NCBI GenBank assembly: GCA_029863035.1
Contig: JAOTWH010000111.1
Coordinates: forward strand, 1 to 7,273
Direction: 5' to 3'
Length of the DNA stretch: 7,273 nucleotides
From: Acidimicrobiia bacterium
GTDB lineage: Bacteria; Actinomycetota; Acidimicrobiia; UBA5794; JAOTWH01
A program made the translations under genes and the position numbers. Shown here piece by piece: positions 1-5,509 of this stretch (positions are counted from its first letter, which is position 1; every line of letters starts with the position of its first letter). The notes beneath the pieces are model-generated. The model searched no databases. It was not told the origin of the DNA and saw only the letters and a list, made by a program, of their open reading frames with translations.

Positions 1-87
1 GGGAACGAGTCCGGTGCGACGCAGGCGGCGCGCCGCAGCAGATCCACGGCCTGGGCGGACTGAACAAGAAAGCTTTACCTGATCCAT
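1..87 (-). CDS. rplY: 50S ribosomal protein L25 (Ctc family), N-terminal fragment cut by window edge
   Basis: The 29 codons visible form an open frame that starts at ATG (87-85) and runs off the left edge. The peptide begins MDQVKLSCSVRPGRGSAAAR and continues with a basic RRLRRTGLVP segment. This matches the start of the L25/Ctc family, where a short beta strand is followed by a Gly/Ala-Arg-rich segment and 'RRLR..G.VPAV.YG'. L25 binds 5S rRNA in the large ribosomal subunit. The start is supported by AGGAG at 101-97, 9 nt upstream, and by a good sigma70-type promoter 40 nt further up. In known actinobacterial genomes rplY follows prs (and precedes pth), which is the order seen here apart from the intervening plus-strand gene. 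The fragment is too short to tell the short L25 form from the longer Ctc form. The assignment rests on the N-terminal motif plus gene order. Confidence 0.8.
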   Translation of the reverse strand, partial: MDQVKLSCSVRPGRGSAAARRLRRTGLVP

Positions 88-96
88 CGCACGCGA

Positions 97-101
97 CTCC
101 T
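97..101 (-). promoter_or_regulatory. Ribosome-binding site of rplY
   Basis: AGGAG on the minus strand lies 9 nt upstream of the ATG at 87. It fixes the start of the truncated rplY frame, which would otherwise be easy to miss at the window edge. Confidence 0.7.
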
Positions 102-127
102 GCCGAAAAGGTGAGGGAACGCAGTGC

Positions 128-156
128 ATTATGGCAAGGCGGCAGCACTTCGCCAA
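128..156 (-). promoter_or_regulatory. Probable sigma70-type promoter of rplY
   Basis: On the minus strand, TTGGCG (156-151; 4 of 6 matches to TTGACA) and CATAAT (133-128; 5 of 6 to TATAAT) are separated by exactly 17 nt. Transcription would begin near 121, giving a leader of about 33 nt that contains the AGGAG site. This gives rplY its own promoter, as expected if the plus-strand gene next door separates it from the prs operon. The call rests on consensus match and placement only. Confidence 0.55.
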
Positions 157-170
157 AGCGCTCAGTGGCG

Positions 171-205
171 TTTCTCGTTTCTCGTTTCTCGTCTCTAGTT
201 TCTAG
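171..205. repeat. Heptamer tandem array, left arm (five units)
   Basis: Five contiguous 7-bp units read on the plus strand as TTTCTCG three times (171-191), then TCTCTAG (192-198) and TTTCTAG (199-205). The array is strictly pyrimidine-rich apart from the last bases of each unit. It ends 2 nt before the ATG of the YjbQ-family gene. The right-hand array (610-630) holds the same unit in reverse complement. With the flanking CG, positions 169-191 match the reverse complement of 610-632 at 22 of 23 positions. The unit is seen nowhere else in the window. Confidence 0.85.
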
Positions 206-207
206 TC

Positions 208-609
208 ATGGACAGTGTCGAAATTCAGCTGGATGTTCCTCACCGCGGCGTCGTCAACTTGGGTCGGCATGTGGAGGAGTTCCTCGATGGCAAGGGAGAC
301 GGGTTGCTATCGGTGTTCGTGCCTCATGCCACCGCTGGGGTGGCCATCATCGAGACCGGGGCGGGCAGCGACGATGACTTGATCGATGCGATCGATGAGC
401 TGCTCCCGCGGGACGACCGCTGGCGCCATTCGCACGGATCGACCGGCCACGGCGCCGACCACGTGCTTCCTGGCTTCATCTCACCGTCGGTGACCGTTCC
501 GGTAGTTGGGGGGCGCCCCACCCTCGGAACATGGCAATCGATCGTTCTGGTAGACCCCAACGCCGACAACCCACAACGAACGGTTCGGTTGACCTTCCTG
601 ACCGGGTAA
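208..609 (+). CDS. yjbQ: YjbQ / UPF0047 family protein (secondary thiamine-phosphate synthase-like)
   Basis: This 133-residue protein has the length and motif order of the YjbQ/UPF0047 family. An N-terminal beta strand is followed by 'GLLSVFVPHATAGVAIIE' (family pattern H.TAG..I.E), then by 'HSHGSTGHGADHVLPGFISP' (family pattern H....AD.H....L.G.S) and a C-terminal 'G.PTLGTWQSIVLVD' with the diagnostic LGTWQ. Family members form small trimeric beta proteins; some show weak thiamine-phosphate synthase activity, but the physiological role is unsettled. The start must be ATG 208: an in-frame TAG at 196-198 lies just upstream inside the heptamer array. There is no purine-rich Shine-Dalgarno sequence, so translation may be leaderless or unconventional. 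It is the only complete plus-strand gene here, convergent with prs and divergent from rplY. Heptamer arrays bracket it within 2 nt of the start and 0 nt of the stop, which suggests it arrived as a unit. Confidence 0.85.
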   Translation: MDSVEIQLDVPHRGVVNLGRHVEEFLDGKGDGLLSVFVPHATAGVAIIETGAGSDDDLIDAIDELLPRDDRWRHSHGSTGHGADHVLPGFISPSVTVPVVGGRPTLGTWQSIVLVDPNADNPQRTVRLTFLTG

Positions 610-630
610 CGAGAAACGAGAAACTAGAAA
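610..630. repeat. Heptamer tandem array, right arm (three units, inverted)
   Basis: Three contiguous units read on the plus strand as CGAGAAA (610-616), CGAGAAA (617-623) and CTAGAAA (624-630), followed by CG. They are reverse complements of the units at 171-205. The array begins on the base after the TAA stop of the YjbQ-family gene and ends 5 nt short of the prs stop codon, so it fills nearly all of the gap between the two convergent genes. Confidence 0.85.
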
Positions 631-644
631 CGTCTTCAGACGTT
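610..644 (-). terminator. Possible intrinsic terminator of the prs operon
   Basis: On the minus strand AACGTC (644-639), loop TGAA (638-635) and GACGTT (634-629) form a 6-bp stem with a 4-nt loop. It is followed by the T-rich stretch contributed by the inverted heptamers (TTTCTAG, TTTCTCG, TTTCTCG). The TGA in the loop is the prs stop codon. The stem is short and the T run is interrupted, so termination would be weak. It is the only terminator-like structure at the end of the glmU-prs unit. Confidence 0.35.
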
Positions 645-1601
645 GTCGCCCATGAAGATCTCGCTCACCGACTCGTCCATGAAGATCGCATGGATGGTGT
701 CGGCGATCAGCGGTGCGGCCGACAGCACCTTGACGTTGTGCAGATGAACGATGTCGTCGGGCATGGGCAGCGTGTTGGTCACGATGATCTCATCGATGTT
801 GGCGTTCTTGAGGCGATCGATGGCAGGGGGCGAGAACAGCCCGTGGGTGGCCATCACGGTGACCGACAGAGCTCCGTGAGCCCTCACCAAGTCGGCTGCT
901 CCAACGACGGTGCCTGCTGTATCGATCATGTCGTCAACGATGACCGCATGGCGGCCCTCGACCTCACCAACCACAGTGAGAGCCGCGGCCTCGTTGTGCT
1001 TGCTGCGGCGCTTGTGGATGAAGGCCACCCGGGCGTCGAGTCGTCTGGCGTAACGCTCTGCGACCTTCACTCGGCCCGAGTCCGGGGAAACGACCACCCA
1101 TGGACCGTCTCCCTGCGCCTGGAGATATTCGGTGAAGACCGGCAAAGCGGTGAGGCTGTCGAACGGTTGGGAGACGAAACCCTGGATCTGGCCGCTGTGG
1201 AGATCGACCGACACGAGTCGATCCGCTCCGGCGGCCAGGAACATGTCGGCCATCATGCGGGCGCTTATCGGCTCGCGCGGCAGCACCTTCTTGTCCTGAC
1301 GGGCGTAACCGAAGTATGGGACCACCGCAGTGATTCGCATTGCCGAGGCTCTCTTGGCAGCGTCGATCATGAGCAGCTGCTCCATGATGTGGTAATTGAC
1401 CGGCGGGCTGTGACTCTGGATGATGAAGACGTGAGAGCCGCGCACGCTCTGGTTGTACCGGACGTAGATCTCGCCGTTGGCGAATGAGGAGAGATCGACA
1501 TCACCGAGGGTTTCCCCCAGGATCTCGGCGATGTCCTTGGCCAACTCAGGATTGGCGGAACCGCTGAAAAGGACCATGTGTCTGCGGCTCTTGACCTTCA
1601 C
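636..1601 (-). CDS. prs: Ribose-phosphate pyrophosphokinase (PRPP synthase)
   Basis: This enzyme transfers the pyrophosphate of ATP to ribose 5-phosphate, making PRPP for purines, pyrimidines, histidine, tryptophan and NAD; it is cytosolic. The 321 residues equal a normal class I enzyme. Visible motifs are the ATP-binding flexible loop PYFGYARQDKK (95-105), DLHSGQIQGF (133-142), VSPDSGRVK (171-179) and the PRPP-binding loop VDDMIDTAGT (222-231). The GTG start at 1601 overlaps the glmU stop in the classic GTGA arrangement. AGGA lies about 6-7 nt upstream, which favours this start over the ATG eight codons further in. Coupling to glmU is usual in Actinobacteria and in many Firmicutes. In actinobacteria PRPP also feeds decaprenyl-phosphate-arabinose in mycolate-type walls, but nothing here shows that this organism has such a wall. 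Confidence 0.98.
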   Translation of the reverse strand: MKVKSRRHMVLFSGSANPELAKDIAEILGETLGDVDLSSFANGEIYVRYNQSVRGSHVFIIQSHSPPVNYHIMEQLLMIDAAKRASAMRITAVVPYFGYARQDKKVLPREPISARMMADMFLAAGADRLVSVDLHSGQIQGFVSQPFDSLTALPVFTEYLQAQGDGPWVVVSPDSGRVKVAERYARRLDARVAFIHKRRSKHNEAAALTVVGEVEGRHAVIVDDMIDTAGTVVGAADLVRAHGALSVTVMATHGLFSPPAIDRLKNANIDEIIVTNTLPMPDDIVHLHNVKVLSAAPLIADTIHAIFMDESVSEIFMGDNV

Positions 1602-2983
1602 GAATCTTCCTGCTCGCTCGAACGATCCTTCTTTCGTTCAGCGTAGTCGGCAATCTCCCGCTGTGCCGTCCGCTCCACCGCCAATGAGCCGGGAGGCACA
1701 TCTTTGGTGATCGTCGACCCGGCGCCGGTCCATCCATCGTCGCCGATCTCAACGGGTGCCACCAGCATGGTGTCCGAGCCGACGAAGGCTCTGTCGCCGA
1801 TGATGGTTTGGTGTTTGGCATGTCCATCCCAGTTGCAGGTGATGGTTCCGGCCCCGATGTTGGAGTCTTCCCCGATGGTGGCGTCACCCATGTAAGAAAG
1901 ATGCGGCACCTTGGACCGAGCTCCGACCTGGGTCTGTTTCAGCTCGACGAAGGTCCCTGCTTTCGATTCGGGCCCGAGCACGGTTCCCGGTCGCAATCTG
2001 GCGAACGGACCAACTTCGACCCGCGCTCCCACCTCGGCCCCTTCGAGAACCGAGTAGCGGATTCGCGCCTCTTCTCCGATACGGCTATCGCGTATATGGA
2101 CCTCCGGACCGATCTCCGCACCGGGCGAAACCGTGGACGCCCCCTCGATGTGCACCCCCGGATAGAGGCGGACATCGCTCGCCAGGACGGCAGAAGCGTC
2201 GATGTAGACCCGGTTCGGTTCCACCATCCATACCCCTTGGGCCATCCACGCCTCATTGATGGAGCGCTGCAGGTGGGCGGTGGCGCCCGCCAGTTGTTCG
2301 TAAGTGTTGATGCCTGCGGCATCGGCTTCGGTTCCGATGACCGCCTCTAATCCGAGGCCTGCGCTGGCGAAGATCGCAACGACATCGGGCAGATACCGCT
2401 CCGATTGGAGGTTGTCCGAGCCAATGTTGGCAAGAGCTGAGGTCAATGACTCCGGCGAGAATGCGTAGATGGCTGTTGCCACCTCATGCAACTCCCGGGT
2501 CTCCGCATCGGCTTCGACCTCTTCAACAACGCCGACCACGGCGCCGTCGCGACGGATAACTCTGCCGTAACCGAATGGATCGTCGAGGACAGCCGTGAGC
2601 AACGAAGCCGCGGCCCCCGTTGACGTGTGCCGATCGACCAGTTCGACCAACACCTCACCTCGCAGCGTCGGATGATCGCTCGGCAGGACGACGATCACGT
2701 CGTCAGCCTCCGGAGTCATATCGGCCAAGGCCAACTCCACGGCGTGAGCGGTGCCAAGCTGTTCTTCTTGCAGGGTCGTTGCCGTGCCTTCTGGGAGCGC
2801 TGCCGCAACCGCATCGGCCTCGTGCCCCACCACCACTCTGATCTCTGCCGGCGACAGTTGCGATGCAGCTTCGATCATCCATCCAACCATTGACCGACCA
2901 GCTATCTCGTGCAGCACCTTGGGACGCGCCGACTTCATTCGCGTGCCTTGCCCTGCGGCAAGGATGATCACTCGAGTAGCCAA
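1598..2983 (-). CDS. glmU: Bifunctional GlmU: GlcN-1-P acetyltransferase / GlcNAc-1-P uridylyltransferase
   Basis: GlmU makes UDP-GlcNAc, the precursor of peptidoglycan, from glucosamine-1-phosphate, acetyl-CoA and UTP. The 461 residues hold both domains. The N-terminal Rossmann-type uridylyltransferase has LAAGQGTRMKS (8-18), QLGTAH (75-80), the metal-binding Asp103 in PSDHP, and GYGRVIR (138-144). The C-terminal left-handed beta helix (about 255-440) has hexapeptide repeats, FARLRPG (327-333), the catalytic His361 in KVPHLSYMGD (E. coli His363) and GAGTITCNWDG (377-387). The motif around Asp103 is usually GD.PL, so SDHPT is a slightly divergent version. The start is TTG at 2983: AAGGAG (2994-2989) sits 5 nt upstream, and the alternative GTG at codon 5 is too far from it. 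The gene begins only 17 nt after tRNA-Gln and overlaps prs by 4 nt. The extreme C-terminus (about 450-461) is a charged tail, probably disordered. Confidence 0.98.
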   Translation of the reverse strand: MATRVIILAAGQGTRMKSARPKVLHEIAGRSMVGWMIEAASQLSPAEIRVVVGHEADAVAAALPEGTATTLQEEQLGTAHAVELALADMTPEADDVIVVLPSDHPTLRGEVLVELVDRHTSTGAAASLLTAVLDDPFGYGRVIRRDGAVVGVVEEVEADAETRELHEVATAIYAFSPESLTSALANIGSDNLQSERYLPDVVAIFASAGLGLEAVIGTEADAAGINTYEQLAGATAHLQRSINEAWMAQGVWMVEPNRVYIDASAVLASDVRLYPGVHIEGASTVSPGAEIGPEVHIRDSRIGEEARIRYSVLEGAEVGARVEVGPFARLRPGTVLGPESKAGTFVELKQTQVGARSKVPHLSYMGDATIGEDSNIGAGTITCNWDGHAKHQTIIGDRAFVGSDTMLVAPVEIGDDGWTGAGSTITKDVPPGSLAVERTAQREIADYAERKKDRSSEQEDS

Positions 2984-2988
2984 GAAGG

Positions 2989-2994
2989 CTCCTT
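2989..2994 (-). promoter_or_regulatory. Ribosome-binding site of glmU
   Basis: AAGGAG on the minus strand lies 5 nt before TTG 2983 and decides that start. It falls in the 17-nt gap after tRNA-Gln, so it would remain on the glmU mRNA after tRNA 3'-end processing. Confidence 0.75.
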
Positions 2995-3000
2995 ATGAGG

Positions 3001-3074
3001 TGGCTGGGGGGACAGGATTCGAACCCGTACCAATGGGACCAAAACCCATCGTGCTGCCATTACACCACCCCCCA
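3001..3074 (-). tRNA. trnQ: tRNA-Gln (anticodon UUG), CCA encoded
   Basis: The 74 nt fold into a complete cloverleaf. The acceptor stem is TGGGGGG (3074-3068) with CCCCCCA (3011-3005), the D-stem is GTGT/GCAC, and the anticodon stem is ATGGG/CCCAT with loop TTTTGGT. The T-loop is TTCGAAT with stem ACGGG/CCTGT. The discriminator is G (3004) and CCA is encoded (3003-3001). The anticodon TTG occupies 3042-3040 and reads CAA. The U1-A72 end pair is typical of bacterial tRNA-Gln. The first 15 nt overlap the end of ispE: the ispE TAA stop is formed by 3062-3060 in the D arm. glmU follows after 17 nt, with no room for a terminator. A tRNA-Gln near glmU is a plausible actinobacterial arrangement, from general knowledge. 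Confidence 0.97.
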
Positions 3075-3932
3075 CCGGTCGGGAAGTGTACCTTCGCCGA
3101 TTTCCGAGCCCACGGACACCGGCGATGCTGCCTGCGCCGCCCTTGCCCCAGGTGGCAGAGCTCGCATCGCTTGGCTGGCCTCCTCCTCGTCCATGAAGTA
3201 AGCGAATAAGGCTGGACCCGAACCGGACAACATGACAGATCGAGACCACAGCCCCGCCAGTTCGGCACGCCAATCGTCGATATCGCGTGCCAGGTATGCC
3301 GCCGCCGGGTAGAGGTCGTTAACGAACGGACCGAGGCCCCGGATCTCGGGCGGAAGATCCGACTCCTCGAGTGGTCTGCCGGGGGGTCCCCCGAGCTCGT
3401 CCCAGGTGCGATACACGGCGGCGCTTGACAGTTCAATCGGGGGAACGACCACCCCCACCGAGAAGCCCCCTCTTGGCTGAAGCAGCTCGACGGTCTCGCC
3501 GCCACCGGTGACGAAGGCGGTGCCTCCGGAGAGGCAGAACGTGACGTCGGAGCCCATCGACGGGGCCACCGACCGCTGCAAGGAATCCTCGATGCCCCAC
3601 ATAGCTCCGGCGAGTCGCAGAACCGCGGCGGCATCGGACGACCCCCCTCCCAGACCAGCCGACACCGGGATCGCCTTCGCCAGCGACAAGGACGCTTTGG
3701 CCGTTACCCCTGCCACTTGCCTGATGGAGGTCAAGGCGCCGAGGGCCAGATTGGTGTGATCGCTGGGAACGGCGCCCTTGGCCTCAAAGGAATCGACGTC
3801 TGCTTCGTCCAAGTTCAAACTGTCCGACCAGCTCACCGACTGCATCAGCGACCGCAACTCGTGCAGGCCGTCGTCGCGACGCGGCCTCACCTGCAAAGAC
3901 AGGTTGATCTTGGCGTAAGCCCTAGCCCACAT
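3060..3932 (-). CDS. ispE: 4-diphosphocytidyl-2-C-methyl-D-erythritol kinase
   Basis: IspE phosphorylates CDP-methylerythritol with ATP in the MEP route to isoprenoids. It is a GHMP-superfamily kinase of normal length (290 residues). The N-terminus AYAKINLSL carries catalytic Lys8. The ATP-binding GHMP motif is PVSAGLGGGSSDAA (89-102), catalytic Asp129 lies in MGSDV (E. coli Asp141), and the C-terminal GHMP motif is SGSGPALF. The ATG at 3932 is chosen because it lies just before AYAKIN and overlaps the rsmA stop by 11 nt; a longer frame reaching 3995 would intrude deeply into rsmA. No clear Shine-Dalgarno sequence is seen, so translation is probably coupled to rsmA. The last four codons (WGVV) and the TAA stop lie inside tRNA-Gln, an unusual sense overlap. 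Partnership with rsmA is typical for actinobacteria. Confidence 0.97.
   Translation of the reverse strand: MWARAYAKINLSLQVRPRRDDGLHELRSLMQSVSWSDSLNLDEADVDSFEAKGAVPSDHTNLALGALTSIRQVAGVTAKASLSLAKAIPVSAGLGGGSSDAAAVLRLAGAMWGIEDSLQRSVAPSMGSDVTFCLSGGTAFVTGGGETVELLQPRGGFSVGVVVPPIELSSAAVYRTWDELGGPPGRPLEESDLPPEIRGLGPFVNDLYPAAAYLARDIDDWRAELAGLWSRSVMLSGSGPALFAYFMDEEEASQAMRALPPGARAAQAASPVSVGSEIGEGTLPDRWGVV
3085..3090 (-). promoter_or_regulatory. Candidate -10 box for tRNA-Gln inside ispE
   Basis: On the minus strand TACACT (3090-3085; 4 of 6 matches to TATAAT, with the key T1, A2 and T6) lies 10 nt before the mature 5' end of the tRNA. It would give a start near 3078 and a very short leader. No convincing -35 box is seen at 16-18 nt spacing. 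If real, it would let the tRNA be made independently of the ispE message. Confidence 0.3.
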
Positions 3933-4749
3933 CGGTGGTCGCCATGTCGAGGTAGTCCTGAGGAGAGAGGTCTTCCGCTCGCGCCGTGGGATCAAGGCGA
4001 GCTTTGGTCAAGACGGCCTCTGGGTTAGGCAACGCGTCCTCGAGAGAACGCCGCAACATCTTTCTTCGCTTGCCGAACGCCGCCTTTGCTAGGGACACAG
4101 CCCGCGCCCTGTTGTCGGGATCTGGAGCTGCAATTCGATCGAGTCGAAGGACCGTCGAATCCACTGATGGCCGCGGGAAGAACACAGTGGGAGGGACGCG
4201 AAACGAATCGACCTTCGTCGTGTAAAGGCTCGCCACAACAGAAGGCACTCCGTAGTCCTTGCGGCCTGGCGAGGCCTCGAGGCGTTGTGCCACCTCGCGC
4301 TGCACCATCACTATGAATCGACTCACCTGGAAGGCGCTCTGCACCATGTCTAACAGCAGCGGGATCCCGACGTGATAAGGCAGGTTGGCAACCAGCACCC
4401 ACGGCCCTCCTTCGAGCAGCACCGAGAAGTCTGACCGCGAGGCATCCTCGAACACCAGCTCGACGTTGGCGCGATCGGCCAACACCTCTTGGAGCAAAGG
4501 CCGCAGCCTGGGGTCGACCTCGTAGGCGAGGACCGAAGTTCCGCCATCCGAAATGGCCCGGGTCAAAGTCCCGGTGCCAGCGCCGATTTCAACGACTCGC
4601 TCCCCTGGCTCGAGGCCGGCCAGCGCCACCGTCTTGGCCACGATGTTGCGATCGATGAGAAAGTGCTGGCCCATCGACTTGCGAGGTCGCAACCCATGGC
4701 GAGCTAGCAGATCCCTGATCTCTCCCTCGGCCTGGGCCCCGCTAGTCAC
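3922..4749 (-). CDS. rsmA: 16S rRNA (adenine1518-N6/adenine1519-N6) dimethyltransferase (KsgA)
   Basis: RsmA dimethylates two adjacent adenosines near the 3' end of 16S rRNA using SAM, a late quality step in 30S assembly. The protein is 275 residues. It shows the N-terminal family signature RPRKSMGQHFLID (21-33), SAM motif I VVEIGAGTGTLT (52-63), acidic YEVD (76-79), catalytic motif IV NLPYHV (122-127), and the C-terminal AFGKRRKMLRRSL block that contacts RNA. The open frame extends further upstream, but those codons encode an unrelated Arg/Trp-rich stretch within tatD. GTG 4749 is chosen because it precedes the conserved region and overlaps the tatD stop by 8 nt, implying translational coupling. 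In mycobacteria rpfB lies between tatD and ksgA; here there is no room for it. Confidence 0.97.
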   Translation of the reverse strand: MTSGAQAEGEIRDLLARHGLRPRKSMGQHFLIDRNIVAKTVALAGLEPGERVVEIGAGTGTLTRAISDGGTSVLAYEVDPRLRPLLQEVLADRANVELVFEDASRSDFSVLLEGGPWVLVANLPYHVGIPLLLDMVQSAFQVSRFIVMVQREVAQRLEASPGRKDYGVPSVVASLYTTKVDSFRVPPTVFFPRPSVDSTVLRLDRIAAPDPDNRARAVSLAKAAFGKRRKMLRRSLEDALPNPEAVLTKARLDPTARAEDLSPQDYLDMATTDVG

Positions 4750-5500
4750 GACCGAACACCGCCGCCGCCCGCGCCACCGTAAGGCTTGCCACCTCGGAAG
4801 GATCCAGCTCCCACACATCGGCTAATGCCTCACCCACCAACACAACTCGGGCCGGCTCGTTGTCTTCGCCGCGATATGGAGGGGGGGATAGATACGGAGT
4901 ATCGGTCTCGACCATTGTCCGATCTCGCGGCGCCACTGCGGCACCAAGCCTCACGGTGTCGCCCTTCTCGAAAGCAACTGGGCCAGCGAACGAGAAGGTG
5001 ACGCCTAGTTCGTCGAATCGCTTGGTCCAGCGAGGACCGCCTGTCCAACAATGCAAGATCACCCGCGGCGTGGCATCTGATCGTTCCAACTCTTGGTGGA
5101 GCTCGGCGAAAGCGTCGCGGCAGTGCACGACCACGGGCTTGTCCAGATCGACCGCAAGCTGCAGCTGATCTCGCAGGGCTACCAGTTGCTCGTCTCGCGG
5201 AGAGAGGTCCCGGTAGAAGTCCAGACCGCACTCTCCTATGGCCGCCGCCGAAACCGCCAAAGCCTCGATGGCATCGCGCTGTTGGGGCCAGTGCTTGGCG
5301 TCATGGGGATGGAGGCCAGCAGTTGCCAGCACCGTTCCCTGGAACTCCGCCGCCAGCTCGGCTGCCGCTTGAGAAGTGGCGGCGTCGGTGCCGGGGCACA
5401 CCACCCACTCGACTCCAGCAGCGGCGGCTCTCTCCAACAGGGCCGCAGGCGCCTCGGCCGTTGCGAAGAGATGACAGTGTGTGTCTACCCAGTTCGGCAC
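4742..5500 (-). CDS. tatD: TatD-family metal-dependent hydrolase / 3'-5' exonuclease
   Basis: TatD proteins are TIM-barrel metal-dependent hydrolases. E. coli members act as magnesium-dependent 3'-5' DNA/RNA exonucleases or D-aminoacyl-tRNA deacylase-like enzymes, and the role here is not proven. The 252-residue length is normal. All metal ligands expected for the family are visible: His8 and His10 (DTHCH), Glu90 (GECGLDFYRD), His126 (VVVHCRDAF), His150 (ILHCWTGG) and Asp200 (VETDTPYLSPPPYRG). The GTG start at 5500 has GGAG 7 nt upstream, partly made from the metG stop (TAGGAG); metG ends 9 nt earlier. The tatD stop overlaps the rsmA start. The metG-tatD-rsmA string is widely conserved in actinobacteria and Firmicutes. 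Confidence 0.95.
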   Translation of the reverse strand: MPNWVDTHCHLFATAEAPAALLERAAAAGVEWVVCPGTDAATSQAAAELAAEFQGTVLATAGLHPHDAKHWPQQRDAIEALAVSAAAIGECGLDFYRDLSPRDEQLVALRDQLQLAVDLDKPVVVHCRDAFAELHQELERSDATPRVILHCWTGGPRWTKRFDELGVTFSFAGPVAFEKGDTVRLGAAVAPRDRTMVETDTPYLSPPPYRGEDNEPARVVLVGEALADVWELDPSEVASLTVARAAAVFGRD

Positions 5501-5509
5501 TTGCTGCTC

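Noticed and set aside
111..377. Plus-strand frame starting at GTG 111
   Set aside because: It crosses the rplY promoter and the heptamer array and overlaps yjbQ in another frame; its product is Arg/Ser-rich with no family match.
171..630. CRISPR array or transposon ends
   Set aside because: The 7-bp units are contiguous with no spacers, so this is not CRISPR. No transposase gene and no matching target duplication flank the arms, so a classical insertion sequence is not supported.
531..1487. Long plus-strand open frame of 318 codons opposite prs
   Set aside because: It is the antisense shadow of prs, rich in His, Asp and Val in the way GC-rich complements are, with no recognisable domain; prs itself is unmistakable.
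1808..2350. Plus-strand open frame of 180 codons opposite glmU
   Set aside because: It lies entirely within glmU on the other strand, with shadow-type composition and no ribosome site or family motif.
2993..3634. Minus-strand open frame of 213 codons across ispE and tRNA-Gln
   Set aside because: It runs out of frame through ispE and straight through the tRNA; its Arg/Ser/Pro-rich composition is typical of a wrong frame.
3933..3995. Longer ispE start at 3995
   Set aside because: It would overlap rsmA by 74 nt and add 21 unconserved residues before AYAKIN.
4750..4818. Longer rsmA start at 4818
   Set aside because: The extra 23 codons are Arg/Trp-rich, lie inside tatD and precede the conserved start of the family; GTG 4749 is coupled to the tatD stop.
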